Below, piece by piece: positions 22,128-34,357 of a stretch of DNA of 64,000 bases. The stretch spans positions 564,968 to 628,967 of the forward strand of contig JAJEKV010000111.1 in the NCBI GenBank assembly GCA_021234155.1. The letters are read 5' to 3'. Made by a program: the position numbers and the translations under genes. The notes below the pieces were generated by a model. It searched no databases, was not told the DNA's origin, and was given only the letters and a program-made list of their open reading frames with translations. Source of the stretch: Isoetes taiwanensis. Its lineage: Eukaryota; Streptophyta; Lycopodiopsida; Isoetales; Isoetaceae. Every line of letters starts with the position of its first letter. The first letter of the stretch is position 1.

Positions 22128-25100
22128 ATTACCTCCGAAACACCAAATCCTAAAACGTTTTTATGGCATGTGCGCTTCGGATTCAAACCCCTAAAACGTA
22201 CTCTTACGGCTCAGCAGCTCCAAGAAATCCATCCCCGGACCGTGGAAAATGCATACATCCGGCGCCAAAACGATGAGCTCGCATGTATAATGCATTTTTT
22301 TTTTTTCGAAAAAACCCCTCTCCCGTCCACGCACATGTATTCTACGGAATACATACGTGAACCCCCCGGGAGGATCGCCTGGCTGTTGCAGTCGGGCATT
22401 CTTGAATGTCTTCGAAGCTCTGAGATCATGGTCGGTAGGCAGGCATTGTCATTCCTCCGCAGGTTGAATTTCGAAGTCGCGACTCCCGCTGCTTGGGCTT
22501 TGCTTCATTCCGAGGTGCCTCTCCCCGTGCCTCGAAGTGTGGTCATCTCCATTGCCCCTACCATGGCTCCTTCTAGTCGCCTTTGCATGATTTGTACCTG
22601 CTGGCTAGGTCGTTTCCTCCATCCCTTGGGTCCTATCCATTCGAGTCTCGCACTCCTACCGACGTAGTAAAGTCGTCCTTCCTTTGGTTTCTAGGTGTTT
22701 CGGGTCCGAATTTGTTCGAAAGCGCAATATTCTCCTCCTTGATATTGCCCCTAATGCCGATATAGGCCTTCAAGTTGAGATGTTCCCCGATATGCGCCTC
22801 CTCCCTCATGGTCTCCTACTTTTTGAACCAGATGAAAGTTCTCCCGCTGGTGCAAGGGAGATGGAAGCTCGCCCCGGTCAGCCTTTAGGTGCTTTGTGGT
22901 TGCCTAGCTTGGTTGTTCTTTTGTTGATATTGCATGACATTCGCTTTTGAGCTGCTGGGTTGCAAGGTCGCGGGTGGTCTTCCTCCGGTTTTCTATATAA
23001 GTACGCCCTCGTGGTCGCCATGACTTCTCTCCTCGACGGAAGATTATGCCCTCCGCCTTAGCTCGACGCTAATGTGGCATCGATGTCTAACGCCTTCCCC
23101 GCACCAGTATTTTGTCGCCTTTGGCGCTTTTCTATTTGAAACTCATGTGCGCCGAGTTGGTGAAGGCGTCGAGATCCTCTTTTCTCGATGTGACCTCGTG
23201 GACGGGTAGCTCCGGAGGTCGACATCTAGAAAATTCTTGATGCCGTTGGTTACCAAATATTCTTCCCATTTGATGAAGATTGATGATAGGTCGGTGGTGT
23301 CCTGTTCTACTCGTTTGTCAGTTGAGGTGTTTGTCGTTGTGCTTCCCTCTCTTGGGTCTGCCTTTTCAGTCTCCTCTCCTTATCTGTCTGTACATTGGCT
23401 GGGACCTTGATGTCTTCAAGAAGTTGCGCCTCTAGCTCTTCTGTGAAACTGGCCCCGTACTTCGAAAGCAATGCTCATATATTCTAGAGTTTAAGGGTCC
23501 ACTTGAAGGGCTCTCCTACAACATTTTGGGCTCTATAAGCAAGCAAGATGGCTCGAGCATATCTATAATCTCCAAGTCTATGGACATTAGGACGTGTGGT
23601 ATGGCATGAAATGAGGGTTGTTTTGCAAAACCTCCATGATGTTTGAGGCATACTCTAAGGTCCTAGCAAAGTTGGTTTGGGGGAGTCCAATCTCTACACA
23701 TGGAGTGACTTGGGAAGCTCTAGACTCTAGCTCCTTTCTAGGTATCCCCGCAATAGGGAGGTCAATGTGGCGGCCAGATAAGTCAAACTCTATTAGAAGG
23801 ACACAAAATTAGGTCAAGGTTTATGCCTTTGGCATGAGCAGAGGTGATGTACCAACAGTTGGACTTGGGTTGCTATGCTGAGGTCTAGATGACTATAATA
23901 AAGGGGTGTTCTTGGGCACTTCTATCTAGGAGTAAGGCATCAGCTTTGAGCCGAGAGCAATACTTATGCAGGTACTAATGGGGTATGCTTCTATTTACAA
24001 ACAAACCACAGTTTGGAAAACAATTCAAGGGTTTGAGCAATTTTGGTCATTTTGAGAGCTGGGGTTTGACATTTCTAGCTTAATTTGAGGTCATAAATGG
24101 ATTCTAGGCTGTCTAACGGTCCTATTGCAACAAATTTCATGCGATTTGGAGCTCAGAGCTCAAGTTATGGAGGTTCAAAGTTTGGAGGTCTCACACATTG
24201 CGCCCGTGATCAAAAATGGGAGTTTCATTTTGCTCCCCGGCGCGACGTGTGAGACATCGACTCTAATTGGGTTAAACTTGTCCAATTTGGGTGATATGAG
24301 GATCTAATCATGCTAGACTCATCGAAAGTTAGGCGTAATTGACCCCTTACTTGGTCGATTTGGAGGTGTTTTGGTCTAGTTTAGACTAGTTTAGGTATGA
24401 AGGTTTCATCGTTGCCCTGCATCAAAAATGAGAGTTTCATTTTTGCTCCTGCACGACGCAGAGACATCCTCTCAAATTGGTCTAAAATGTCTGTTTTGAC
24501 TAAAACAAAAGCTGGAACTTACTAACTCAACTTCATTAAGTAAGATTACACACGCTACTTAGTCCAAAACTCTTTATTAACAAAATTTTTCCATCATTTA
24601 CAAAATTTTACCGTGGGATCTCCTTGATGTAGCCGGTAAGTCGCATGTCCTTCTTCATTAGTGTCACCCTATTCGCATGAACTGTGGCAGGTGGCCGAAT
24701 CTTCAAAATGTTGCACTAGTTTTTGCTCGTTGTTTTTGAACCTTGGTCTCCCCGGTCTCGCTCGCCCCTCTCCTCTTTTTGTATCTCTCGCTATCTATCT
24801 ACTCAGACACTTCTTTGGGTCTAATATACAAATCTAACTAATTCTTACCTTAAAACTCGATCTAGCATGTTACCTTATTAAAATTCATCAAGTATTAAGG
24901 TGTTTATGGTTTAATGTCTCACACGCTATGCCCTGTGATAAAAAAATGGGAGTTTCATTTTTTGCTCCCGGGCGCCGACGGTGAGACCTTCTTTGCTTTT
25001 GAAGGTTTTGGCTCACTATTTTAATCTTTTTTATGTTCTAATTCACTTATCGTTACTAGCTTAGCATATATTATAAAAATGAGAAAACATTTTCCCATTT

Positions 25101-25180
25101 TTCGAGGTTTGAGGATCCTATCAAGTTAGTACCACTGAGCATGGTCGATTGCTTTGCTCTTGGTCTCCAAGAACATTGAT
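22128..25180 (-). mobile_element. Element 3: leader of a minus-strand chromovirus
   Basis: Downstream (minus strand) of LTR D and its primer site comes a leader homologous to 10526-13111 of element 1, in the same order: GTCTCACA/TGTGAGAC units at about 24920-24987, 24410-24475 and 24189-24255, the VQHFEDS coding relic at about 24700, and the GGCGTAAT-GACCCCTTA stretch. The basic H3-tail ORF is almost wholly deleted (about 100 bases remain where element 1 has 1.3 kb). From 24000 down to 22150 the sequence has coding-like minus-strand pieces (RRLEGAMVGAMEMTTLRGTG near 22570) that do not match element 1; I do not recognise them. The leader ends abruptly at LTR C. Confidence 0.55.
22290..22375. 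repeat. Fragment related to the hAT-type MITE at 32341
   Basis: CGAAAAAACCCCTCTCCCGT and the end ACGTGAACCCCCCGGGA resemble the right half of the 32341-32581 element (CGAAAAA...CCCCTTCC and TGTGAATCCCCGGGA). The left end is not found. Confidence 0.35.
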
Positions 25181-25190
25181 CTCGATACCA
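25181..25190 (-). promoter_or_regulatory. Primer-binding site, initiator tRNA-Met type (element 3)
   Basis: The minus strand reads TGGTATCGAG next to LTR D, the same CAG-to-CG defect as element 1. Confidence 0.65.
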
Positions 25191-25192
25191 CC

Positions 25193-26704
25193 GCGGACGC
25201 CCCCTATTTCATATACGGTGGCCCGCGACCAGATACAAACAGGAGTTCATCCCCATACCAGCTCCATACCGATATAGGGCCCTCCACGACATCATCGCAA
25301 CCTTGATGAGTTCCAAAGAAGAATGAAGGGGTCATTTACCCCGCCTTCCTCTGGGCCTACCTAGTCATGCGGGGCGTAAACATACATGTCAAGATACAAC
25401 TTCAACATCACATAACCATCTTGAAGGATGGCTCATCACATATCTGCATAGACAAAGATCAGTACATCACATGGGGAATCCTACCCAAGGCTCAGACTCA
25501 AAGGAATGACTGACGGCTTGGGTCTCCGTGAGTTCATTGCGCATGCAATTCATGGCAATGGATTTGGCTGGCATGAGAACATGGCTTAGGGTAGTCCACT
25601 CCATCCGCCCCTCCTGTGCACACTTTGCAGAGTAGATTGAAGAGTGTTGGGACCTGACTGTAGCCCGTCGGATGCATAGCCAAAGGGGATATTCATGAGT
25701 TGCATCTCCCCGCCCGATGGGGGCGTGTAGGGATCACTCCCTCCGTGAGATCTACATGCCGACTCAAGGTGACTAGAGGGCCACCGCCTTATTCGACTTG
25801 AACCCAATGGAGAGTGACGATCACTCCACGGGAGTCGAGCCCATGCCTTACCCACACTCGGTGGCAAGCCATTAGACCTAGTCCACAAAGGATCCCCGGA
25901 GACTTTACACACCGTGGGGATCGCTCAAGAGTCGTAACACGAACCTCCTTATGAGCCGCCGCCCCCCTTCACCCACAACCGTGTGTGGTTCTTGTACACA
26001 TGCCTAATACTAGTAATGCACTAAAGGGACTATCTAGGAGCATCAACTACTGGGCTGTAGGTCTCTACCCCGCTTCCCAATACAATGAGTCCACAGAGAT
26101 CGTCCCATACATCCATATCATCAAAGAACTAAAGAATAATATCTAATCTACATCATAGAAGTTATGTTCTTTAGTTAGGGCTCATATCTAGGGTTCTATG
26201 TGGTTATGTGCAATTCAATAGGCTAAACATGCTAACTCAGCCCCTAAGGCGGATTAGGCTATTGAATTGACGAAAATACCGGGTCCCCTCGCTTGCTCCT
26301 CTTGATCCGAATGCGTCCATGTCGTTGTCTTGCTTGGAGATGCGGTCGGAAAGGGAATCTGACGAGCTGGGGTGCTCAGGCAGATCTTGGGAGTCGGGAT
26401 TGACTCTTTGGGCGCGCGAAACAAAGCTCGGAATGGTTGTGGACGAAAAAGGGAAAGTTAGGGTTTGGTTGCCTTACATAGGCTAGCAGTTAGTGTTAGG
26501 GTTTCCATGACCCTTGGTATGCCTCTTAATGGTTAGAGGTCTAAAGTGCGCACATTGATAAATGTGTGCACACTTGCAAGTTGCCCCCTAGGGCGCTACT
26601 TGCTTGGTTATACGTCGGCGTACACATCAATCGGGATGGCGTGCACGCGTGACGAGGCAGTACAGTATACATCTTAGGACCGTATACTGTGCTGGAACGT
26701 CACA
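25193..26704 (-). repeat. LTR D (5' LTR of element 3)
   Basis: About 1.51 kb, alignable with A, B and inverted C. On the minus strand it starts TGTGACGTTCC at 26704 and ends next to the primer site. It is the most diverged copy between 26280 and 26470, but it keeps the AGGGTTT cluster. Because it is complete at its outer end, 26705 onwards is original flanking DNA. Confidence 0.75.
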
Positions 26705-29700
26705 GCTGCAGGTTAGGGTCCACTGCCATAGTCCAGTGCTCTAAGGTACATCCACCTACATAGATATGCTGCTATAGTACATCTAAGATGAGTGATTGAT
26801 CATTACATGAATAATCATATGCATATTTTGGCTTAGAAGTATGAGTTTTATTTGCCTAATCTTCATCTCGGGTTCTATATCAAGTTTATAAGCAAGGTAG
26901 CAGTTCAGGATGCAATCCACTACGATAGGAGCATGGATATTCTCTTAAATATGTTGTCTATGGATGTGTGTAATCCAATGTATACACAGTCATAACCTTA
27001 AGCCAGCAAGCAGATCATGTACTTTGGCCTAAACCCAAATTGATCGCGTGAATCTGGCCAATTATATTACATAATCATTATGCACACCCATTTTATTCCA
27101 TTTAGTAGTTGAATTACATGTATAAGCATCATAGGCAAGCTATGAATGTTGACTTCATGCAGACTATTCCACAGATTATGGAATGGTATGTTTCTTTACA
27201 TGACGATATGTTTCAGTTGCTGGTCATGAATTGTTACGGGTTCGAAACCATAGCTCGCAGCTTTGCATAAAGCAGGACTGGTCGAAATTAGCTGTTTGGC
27301 AGTGCTAGAGAATTCTATGAAATTGTAGACTGTGATAAATAGTACTCGTCAATGATAATTCTATTGATTAGTAATACAGTGAAGAAAGCAGCACTTATTC
27401 AGAAGTTTAGGAACAAATTAGAGCTGGACTGTTTGTTGCATGGAACTTTTAGTTTAGTTGAGCCCGTGACCAAGATAAGCAAGTTTTTCTACATGAGCTC
27501 TATGAATAATAAATCCATTATCAAACGTTTCGGGTCAAAATTCCCAGCCTATGGTTTATGCAATGTTCGAAGGAAGCCCAAAGCTGAGATCTCTTCCATC
27601 TAAAGCCGGTATTGCTTATAGAGACCTACATGAAATGAAAAATAACTCAGAGAATAAAGGCTCCACGGACTGGTTAAAAAGCAATTTGGAGGGGGAGTTT
27701 GTATTGCTCATTGGCTTTAGGTCCTGCCATGTAATTATTTCCAGTTCTTTCAGACCAATTTTGCACAATATTTTGAAGCGATAATTGCAAATATGATGCT
27801 TTGTAGTGATTTTGTTGTATTTTAAAGGGAAATGTGAACCAAAGTATAGTTGCAGAAGTAGATGAATATTATTTTGACAATGTGGGATGATTAATATTTT
27901 CATCTTATGTTGCTGTGATATTTATCACTGTGTCAACATGTAAAGCATCCAAGCCAAATGAAATTATATAGATTGGGAGCAAGCAAATTGCTCTAGGCAC
28001 AATCTGTGAGGGATTTTTGTTAACATATATCATTTCCAAATTAAGATACAAACTCAAGCAATTGATGCACATAAAATTAATGGGGACCAAAGTTGCTATT
28101 TTTTGCCACTATTCTCAGCTAATGTTTTGTGCCCCTCTATTATTAACATTGGACCCTTGGATATGGGCATATTCTCTTACATAAGCCTTGAAACCAGAGC
28201 CTATCCTTACATGTCAGAGAGGTCAACGTTGATGTGGCTCTATTAATTAGAGATCCCCAAAACCATTGTAATTACATTAAGCCTTTAACACACCTCATGC
28301 CTTATACACTATCCAAATATAGTAGCAGATAAAAATACCGCAATAAAGCTGCATTCTGATGTAGGTAGACGACCCTTTCTATGCCCCCTTCAATCCACTC
28401 CATAGAAGACTAATTTCTCCCAACAAGCCATAGCGAGGCAAGTCGACCTTGCCAGATGCAGGGGGCCATATGCAATACTTCCATATCCGGACCTTCAAAC
28501 CTTGCACACTAGAATTAACCCTAAAACCTAGGAGCAAGACTGGTCAAGCCCTGCAATCCACATCTAATACATATTTACATAGGAATACATGCCCTCAACC
28601 TTAAACAATCTTATGTTATAAATATACCTGAACTTTGATTTGGCAATGTTATCAATCGGATTCTAAATTCTCATGTTCTAATTAGATTTCTTGAATTTTG
28701 TGATATAAGTGCAATAATTGTGTCAGATGTTTTATCGTCTCCACACTGTCATTGCAACCAATTAATAATGCGTAAATGTAGATTCTTAAATCATGGTAGG
28801 GTGCAACTTGCCAAGCGACTTAGTAGAAACATCATTTTCATTCTCAACGTTGGAGAAAATTGTGATACATAATTCAAAGTGGCACATGTTCTTTATAACC
28901 TAAAACAAATTACATGTTTCACATTTAACCCACCCTAACATTTCACGTGAGAATGCTATGGTATTTTGATGTCAAATATCTTAATGTTGATACTACACAA
29001 TGTTTGAAGCCATGTATTGTTATTATTGGCCCAAGATCTTAAGCTTAAAACTCCCCATGTTATTCGAAAGACTCTATGTGCATGAACTGCTAGAAATGTA
29101 ATGAAGAAAATACATGACATGCAAAAAATACATATGCAAAGCCTAAACTATGACAATCCCTAAACCAATGTCCTAAACTATATGCACTCTATTACATCCA
29201 CCCATTATGTTCCACACTATGCTTTTTGTTATTTCTACCCATTTCATGCCCCCATGGCTAATTGCCTAAACCCTAAACCTTCACACTTGATACTCCAATA
29301 CCACTACAAAAACGATTATATTTATACATTCTTATTCCACCTACAAACCATATTAGCCACCCATTCCACACCTTCACGACTAATGCCCGGCATCGCCGGG
29401 CACACGTTTCTAGTACTAATGAAAAGGGTTGATGTATCCATAGTGGGTACCACGAGCCCTTTGATATTAGATACCATGTAATGGTCCAATCAAAGTTGGG
29501 CGTGCACTTATTTTCAATGTTTTTGAAAGCTTTTCCAATACATGTTTCCGATTTATGCTTAGTATGTAGAGACTAAGTGACATGAACAAATCAAGCGAGT
29601 CCAGCATTTTTGAGGCATCAAACAAACATACCTGCTAAGTCATATATCTGAGTTTTTTTTCGTTTACACTGCTTGAGTGGATGGTGTGCACTCATTTTCA

Positions 29701-30055
29701 AAGCCTCTTCCAAGCTACAACGTATTTTGGAGGATTAAATGATAATTACAATACCACACTAATGCAGATCCAACAATCTTGGCCATTGAACAAATACTAT
29801 CAACGTGGTCATTAATCCATTTTCTTGATCATTGTGGGCTCCACATTGGGGTCTGGGCTTTTATAGTTTGGTCCAATGGCCACATGCTCCCGCTATCAAA
29901 ACTTTGACAAGAAGCCCATTGGTTCTATCTTGTTTAGACATATCTGTCTTGGCTACTTATGTGATGGAACATTATACCTCCCTATTTGGAACTTTAACAA
30001 TGTTTCATATGTGTGAATGTGTTGTACGTTGGTGCATGTGCTTCACGAAGCCTCC
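26705..30055. other. AT-rich intergenic DNA, no supported gene
   Basis: Composition drops to AT-rich directly after LTR D. Short open frames occur on both strands but none shows a known motif, splice pattern or codon structure. I see no RNA gene, repeat array or TE end in this stretch. Confidence 0.6.
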
Positions 30056-30262
30056 TCTGCCCCTAGAGGGGAAAAACCTCGGTTATGTGGGTTTCTGGCA
30101 TATTTTGGGTATATAATGGTACATACCTGAAATATACTGAAAATCGCACCAAACTTGCTATAGGCAGTAAATTGTCGGTCACCACTATTGTTGGCTAGAT
30201 GTTGTTTGAATCGTCTAACCGGCGATGAGGAAGGGAAGAGAATGTGAAAACTGCATGTTTTA
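30056..30262 (+). repeat. Dispersed repeat, copy 1 (about 207 bp)
   Basis: Matches 32996-33203 in the same orientation (for example CCAAACTTGCTATAGG-AGTAAA and GATGAGGAAG-GAAGAG). The left edge carries a small CCCCTAGAGGGG palindrome. A shorter, diverged third copy lies inverted at about 42620-42730. Confidence 0.65.
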
Positions 30263-30299
30263 TTTGCTAATAGTTTCATTTTTCAGGAACCTCTAGATT

Positions 30300-30410
30300 T
30301 ATCCATCAATCGGTTGGAGCACTTTAGTTATCCATCAATCGGCTGAAGCACTTGAAGCTTCTAGAAAAGAGCTTAGGATTCCATCAATCAGCTGCAACAT
30401 AGCTATTCAA
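30300..30410 (+). repeat. Three short direct repeats (CCATCAATCGGCTGAAGCAC type)
   Basis: The motif appears at about 30301, 30331 and 30380, as TCCATCAATCGG-TGGAGCAC, TCCATCAATCGGCTGAAGCAC in two blocks, and a diverged CCATCAATCAGCTGCAACA. Function unknown. Confidence 0.45.
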
Positions 30411-32332
30411 GAGGTTCGATTTTTGCTTTTCCTTGCTTGATACTAGCAAATAGAACTTTGTTTACCCAATGCAGAGGTGTCACTGAAATCGTTTACTGAA
30501 GCAGTCACTGAAATAGTAGTAAGTACAGTATTTTCTTTTTCGAATTTTCCTTTTAGGATCGAAGCTTCTTGCATCCATGTTTCCTTTTGTATCTAGATTC
30601 TGCATGTGGCTTTTTCCTTTATTAGTTATAGAATAGCAGAAGTCTTGGAAGACAGTTCGGTTTCCTCTTTTAGGTTTTGGAGCCCCTTTGTGCAAGAAGA
30701 TATACGAGTTCCTCCTTTCTGCAGTAGTTTTATTTTAGAAAATTACAAGATCAGGAAATTTTTATCCAATTTTTGCTTCAGTTAAATGATCGTTCTACGC
30801 TGTTTTTCAGAATCTTGCAAAATATTCTTTGTTATGGTAGCAATACGAGTTAAGCCCCATTGTTAATGAAATTGATGTTGTCGCATTTCAACTGTGGATT
30901 CCATGATATCCTTTACCACCACTACTAGATATCTATACTTTGTTTTACAAAGTATTTGTGATTCAGAGAAAAATCGTTAGTTTAGCTTTTGGTCCTGGAA
31001 TTTGCAGTTATAGTATGGAAGAGATAGTTACATGGCAGCTAAAGAGAAATGGCAGTTTTGGCAATGGACTTATTCTTTGTAGGAATAGAATAGAATAGAA
31101 TAGTTTTTTTTTTTTTTTTTTGTAGGAGCGAGTAGATAATAAACCCAGTATATTTATTTTCTTGCCTAACTATAAGCTTCTTATTTATGCTAGTTGAGAC
31201 CATTGCAGGAACTCACCAAACAGGTCTCTTATGCTCAACAATATGTTGTCATTCTTATGTAATTTTATCTTGTTTAATAGAGCTACTTGGGGGACAGAGC
31301 TGAATAATCCGCCATGGCATTTAGGTACATTCCTCTCTATGCCTTTATTTTTTAGGTTTCCGTAAAGATAAGAAGGCCATAGCATAACTTCTTTCTATGT
31401 CCCTCAATAGCTCTAACCAGTAGTTTGGATGAGCTCTTTAGTGTCTTCTCTTTGGCTAACACAGCTCCTTGGTTATGGCATTTCCATAGGCAATGAAATT
31501 GAAGGATCTTTCTTGGAGAAAGCATTCAAAATGCAACTGATATCGTAATTTTCCTAGAGATTTACCTAGAGATTAGCTTGAAAAGAGAAAGGTTTGCAAT
31601 CATGAAGTCTTTATTGTTTTCCTGGCATGAAAAGATGCTTCATTTTCCTGTGTTGCATATGGATTCCTTATGTCCTCAATCTACACTTTTCCATACAAGT
31701 TATCTCTATCTTTGTAAGTTTTGTTTTTCAGCCTAAAACAGCAGCTAATATCCTCATCCTCATATTCCATATTTTTGTTTTAATTTGAGTATAAAAGCTT
31801 TCTATGCCCAAAATATTTATAACGATTATTTCATTCCAAATAGTCTAATTGGTGCAGCATTACATCATATTCTAATTCATGTGATTTTGCAGTATGGAGA
31901 TATGCTTGAGATATGCTTTCAACATATTGATATAAAACTCTAAATGCCTAATCTTAGAAGATTGTGGTATGTATAACACTTGCTACTTAACATTGCAACA
32001 TTCTAGTTAAAATGATGTTCCCCTTCTTTTCAATTATCAATGTGGAGAACATAGGGAAGTGTAATAGTAAAGCATTTACGTGACATCCAACATAGCAAAT
32101 TATGCACCTTCTATTTTTAATTCATATGTGAAAAATGAAATTATAGATTAACCATAATGTGCACATATAGTTTTAACGCACTACTGGATACCTATTCTAT
32201 TCAGAAATGTTTGCTGAAAAGCATTAGGGGTAATGTTGGTAAGAAATTCAATGGAGATGATTGTTTCTACACTTGAAAATATATGCATAAAGAAGATCCA
32301 ACCACTTTCTTACAAATTTGCAAAAAATGCCC
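30411..32332. other. AT-rich intergenic DNA with one microsatellite
   Basis: No supported gene. At about 31081-31123 there is an (AGAAT)n run followed by a T tract of about 19. The remainder shows only short open frames without motifs. Confidence 0.55.
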
Positions 32333-32340
32333 AGTTATAT

Positions 32341-32581
32341 CCCGGGGGATTCACCTTTATCACATGAGCATATGCCACCTGTGTGCTTGAGGTGAGAAGA
32401 AACACTCCTATATACGTACGCAAAAGTGTTGGAAAAACACTCCTTCTGTGGAGAAAATACACTAGAATGTCAGTAAGAAGGGGATTTAGACCCCTAGTAT
32501 ACGTACGAAAACATCGAAAAAAAAAAAACCCCTTCCACACACTCACTAGGTTTATACAGGTCTTCTGTGTGAATCCCCGGG
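32341..32581. mobile_element. hAT-type MITE with 8-bp target duplication
   Basis: Terminal inverted repeats are CCCGGGGGATTCACC at the left and GTGTGAATCCCCGGG at the right. Both sides are flanked by the direct repeat AGTTATAT (32333-32340 and 32582-32589). An 8-bp duplication is typical of the hAT superfamily. Inside are two TATACGTACG-type motifs placed as an inverted pair (about 32410 and 32500). There is no coding capacity, so it is a 241-bp non-autonomous element. Confidence 0.75.
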
Positions 32582-32995
32582 AGTTATATCTTATAGTTAT
32601 TCTATTCCTTTTTTGCTCTGCTCTGGACATCCCAAAATCATATTTTTGGTTCACAGTTTTTTTTTTTTGCGTTGCCTGTAGCATAATGACAAGTGTTCAT
32701 CCAAATATATGAGGGCATCTTATGGTGTTTTCTTCTTTCATCTACAAAACGGTAAGATTAGGATTGTGACAAGAGTTCCCTGTGCATGTAATGCATCATT
32801 TTATAAATGGATTATTGCTTTGACAATATACTCTTTCCAAGTAATGCAATAGTTGTATTTGTTGTTGTAACAGAAGTTCGAGTAGAATCTAATTCAAGTT
32901 CTCCATGCCATCGTTTTCAAGCAATGGGGTGTGATATTTCAATTCCATAGATCTGTTTTTCTACATCCAAATTTCCTCATTTGCCCTTTTGGGTT

Positions 32996-33203
32996 GCTCC
33001 TAAAGGGGCAAACCCTTGGTTATATGGGTTTTTGGTATATTTTGGGTATATGCTAGTACATACCTGGAATATGCTAAAAACCACTCCAAACTTGCTATAG
33101 GTAGTAAACTTTCGGTCACATCTATTACTGGCTGGCTACTGTTTGAACCATCTAACTGGTGATGAGGAAGAGAAGAGGAATGTAAAAGCTGCATGTGGCT
33201 AGA
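32996..33203 (+). repeat. Dispersed repeat, copy 2
   Basis: Second copy of the 30056-30262 repeat, same orientation. It begins with a CCTAAAGGGGCAAACCC palindrome-like edge and ends near AAAAGCTGCATGT. Similarity is high enough to be one family; the ends give no clear target duplication. Confidence 0.65.
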
Positions 33204-33804
33204 AGGGACATTAATTCCTGATTGCATATGAAAGACTTTGGCAAGCTTGACGTTGATGGGCGCAGGAGCCTATGTTGTACTGTCATTAAACCTAAGTTAC
33301 TGGAAAAATCCCAAGGAACAGAAAGCTATCATCATTATCTTGCTTATGGCACCTCTATATGGTGCGAGTCGCCGGGTGGACGATTTGATTTAAGCCACTT
33401 CATCCACAGGAAACTGGAGGGCAATCCTCTGTGCACAGCACCTTGTTTTCTTAGGAAGAAAGATAGTCTTCCACTGATAAACAAAATTTAGTAGTCGGGC
33501 TAACATTGTAGAGGCATATTGCCTTAATTTATCATGTAAGCATCCCAAATGGAATGTTTAAATTTATCATTTAAAATTGCAAGTTTTTTTTTTGAAGGAC
33601 GAACAAAAAGTTTATTAAACAAGCAAAAGTATAACATGGGCATTTCTCATTTAGTTGTATAAGCACAAGAAGATGCCACTGGAACACGAGGTTGTGGCAT
33701 TGTGTACTTACTTCATACTAGACAACTAAAAGAAGATACAGCTCTGCTTAAGGAACTAACTACATTGGACTTATAATGGAATAGCATTAGATGCGACTAC
33801 TGGA
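33204..33804. other. Intergenic DNA, possible retroposon tail
   Basis: At 33585-33640 a T tract followed by GAAGGACGAACAAAAAGTTT and TTATTAAACAAGC resembles the reverse complement of a plant LINE/SINE 3' end (compare 38600-38640). No body or target duplication was recognised. One open frame at 33222-33491 has no known motif. Confidence 0.35.
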
Positions 33805-34357
33805 ATTAGAGGTAATTTGAGATCTCCTTTTGTCCCCATAAGAATCCTCCAATAGAATGACTACTCTACATCAAACTGCAATTAATGCAGCATTAACAAC
33901 TTCATTGCTGTCGTTTTTTCCCTATAACTTTTGATCTACTCATGAAAATGATGCGGCGTTTATTGCATTAGATGCAGAATGAAAAGATCTTCAAGTGATA
34001 TATGGTTATGATGTATTTCAATACAAGCCATATGTGTTAACCTTAAAAAAATATGGTTTTTTGTTCTTTTCTTATATATTTACATCCCAAAAGATATAAC
34101 CATGGGTTGTCATTAGAAAGATCTTGAGGAGACGAATCCATTGCCACAAATAGTGTTCGAATCGGAGTTTTTGATCAAAAGTTATAGTAGAAAAATGACA
34201 CTGCAAAAGTTAGTTAGAACTGCATTAATTACTGCTGCCACATAATACTGGAATAAAATACACTGGAGCTCTTCTCTTATTGGACAGTTTAAAAAGTTGA
34301 TGTGGCTTTTTAAGCATCCCTTAATGGGACAAAATGAGATCTCAAATTACCTCTATT
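33805..34357. mobile_element. Foldback (long inverted repeat) element 1
   Basis: The left end AGAGGTAATTTGAGATCTCC and the right end (reverse complement) AGAGGTAATTTGAGATCTCA match, and pairing continues inward with interruptions, including a shared CTATAACTTTTGATC. The total is about 550 bp with no open frame of note. It sits at the 3' end of the broken minus-strand gene below. A target duplication could not be fixed. Confidence 0.6.

Noticed and set aside
1709-26704. Endogenous viral or bacterial insert
   Set aside because: All recognisable coding domains are Ty3/gypsy chromovirus gag-pol with LTRs, purine tracts and an initiator-Met primer site. No envelope, movement or capsid genes of viruses were seen.
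26705-30055. Genes in the AT-rich spacer
   Set aside because: Short frames (60-100 codons) have no motifs, no consistent splice borders and no codon pattern.
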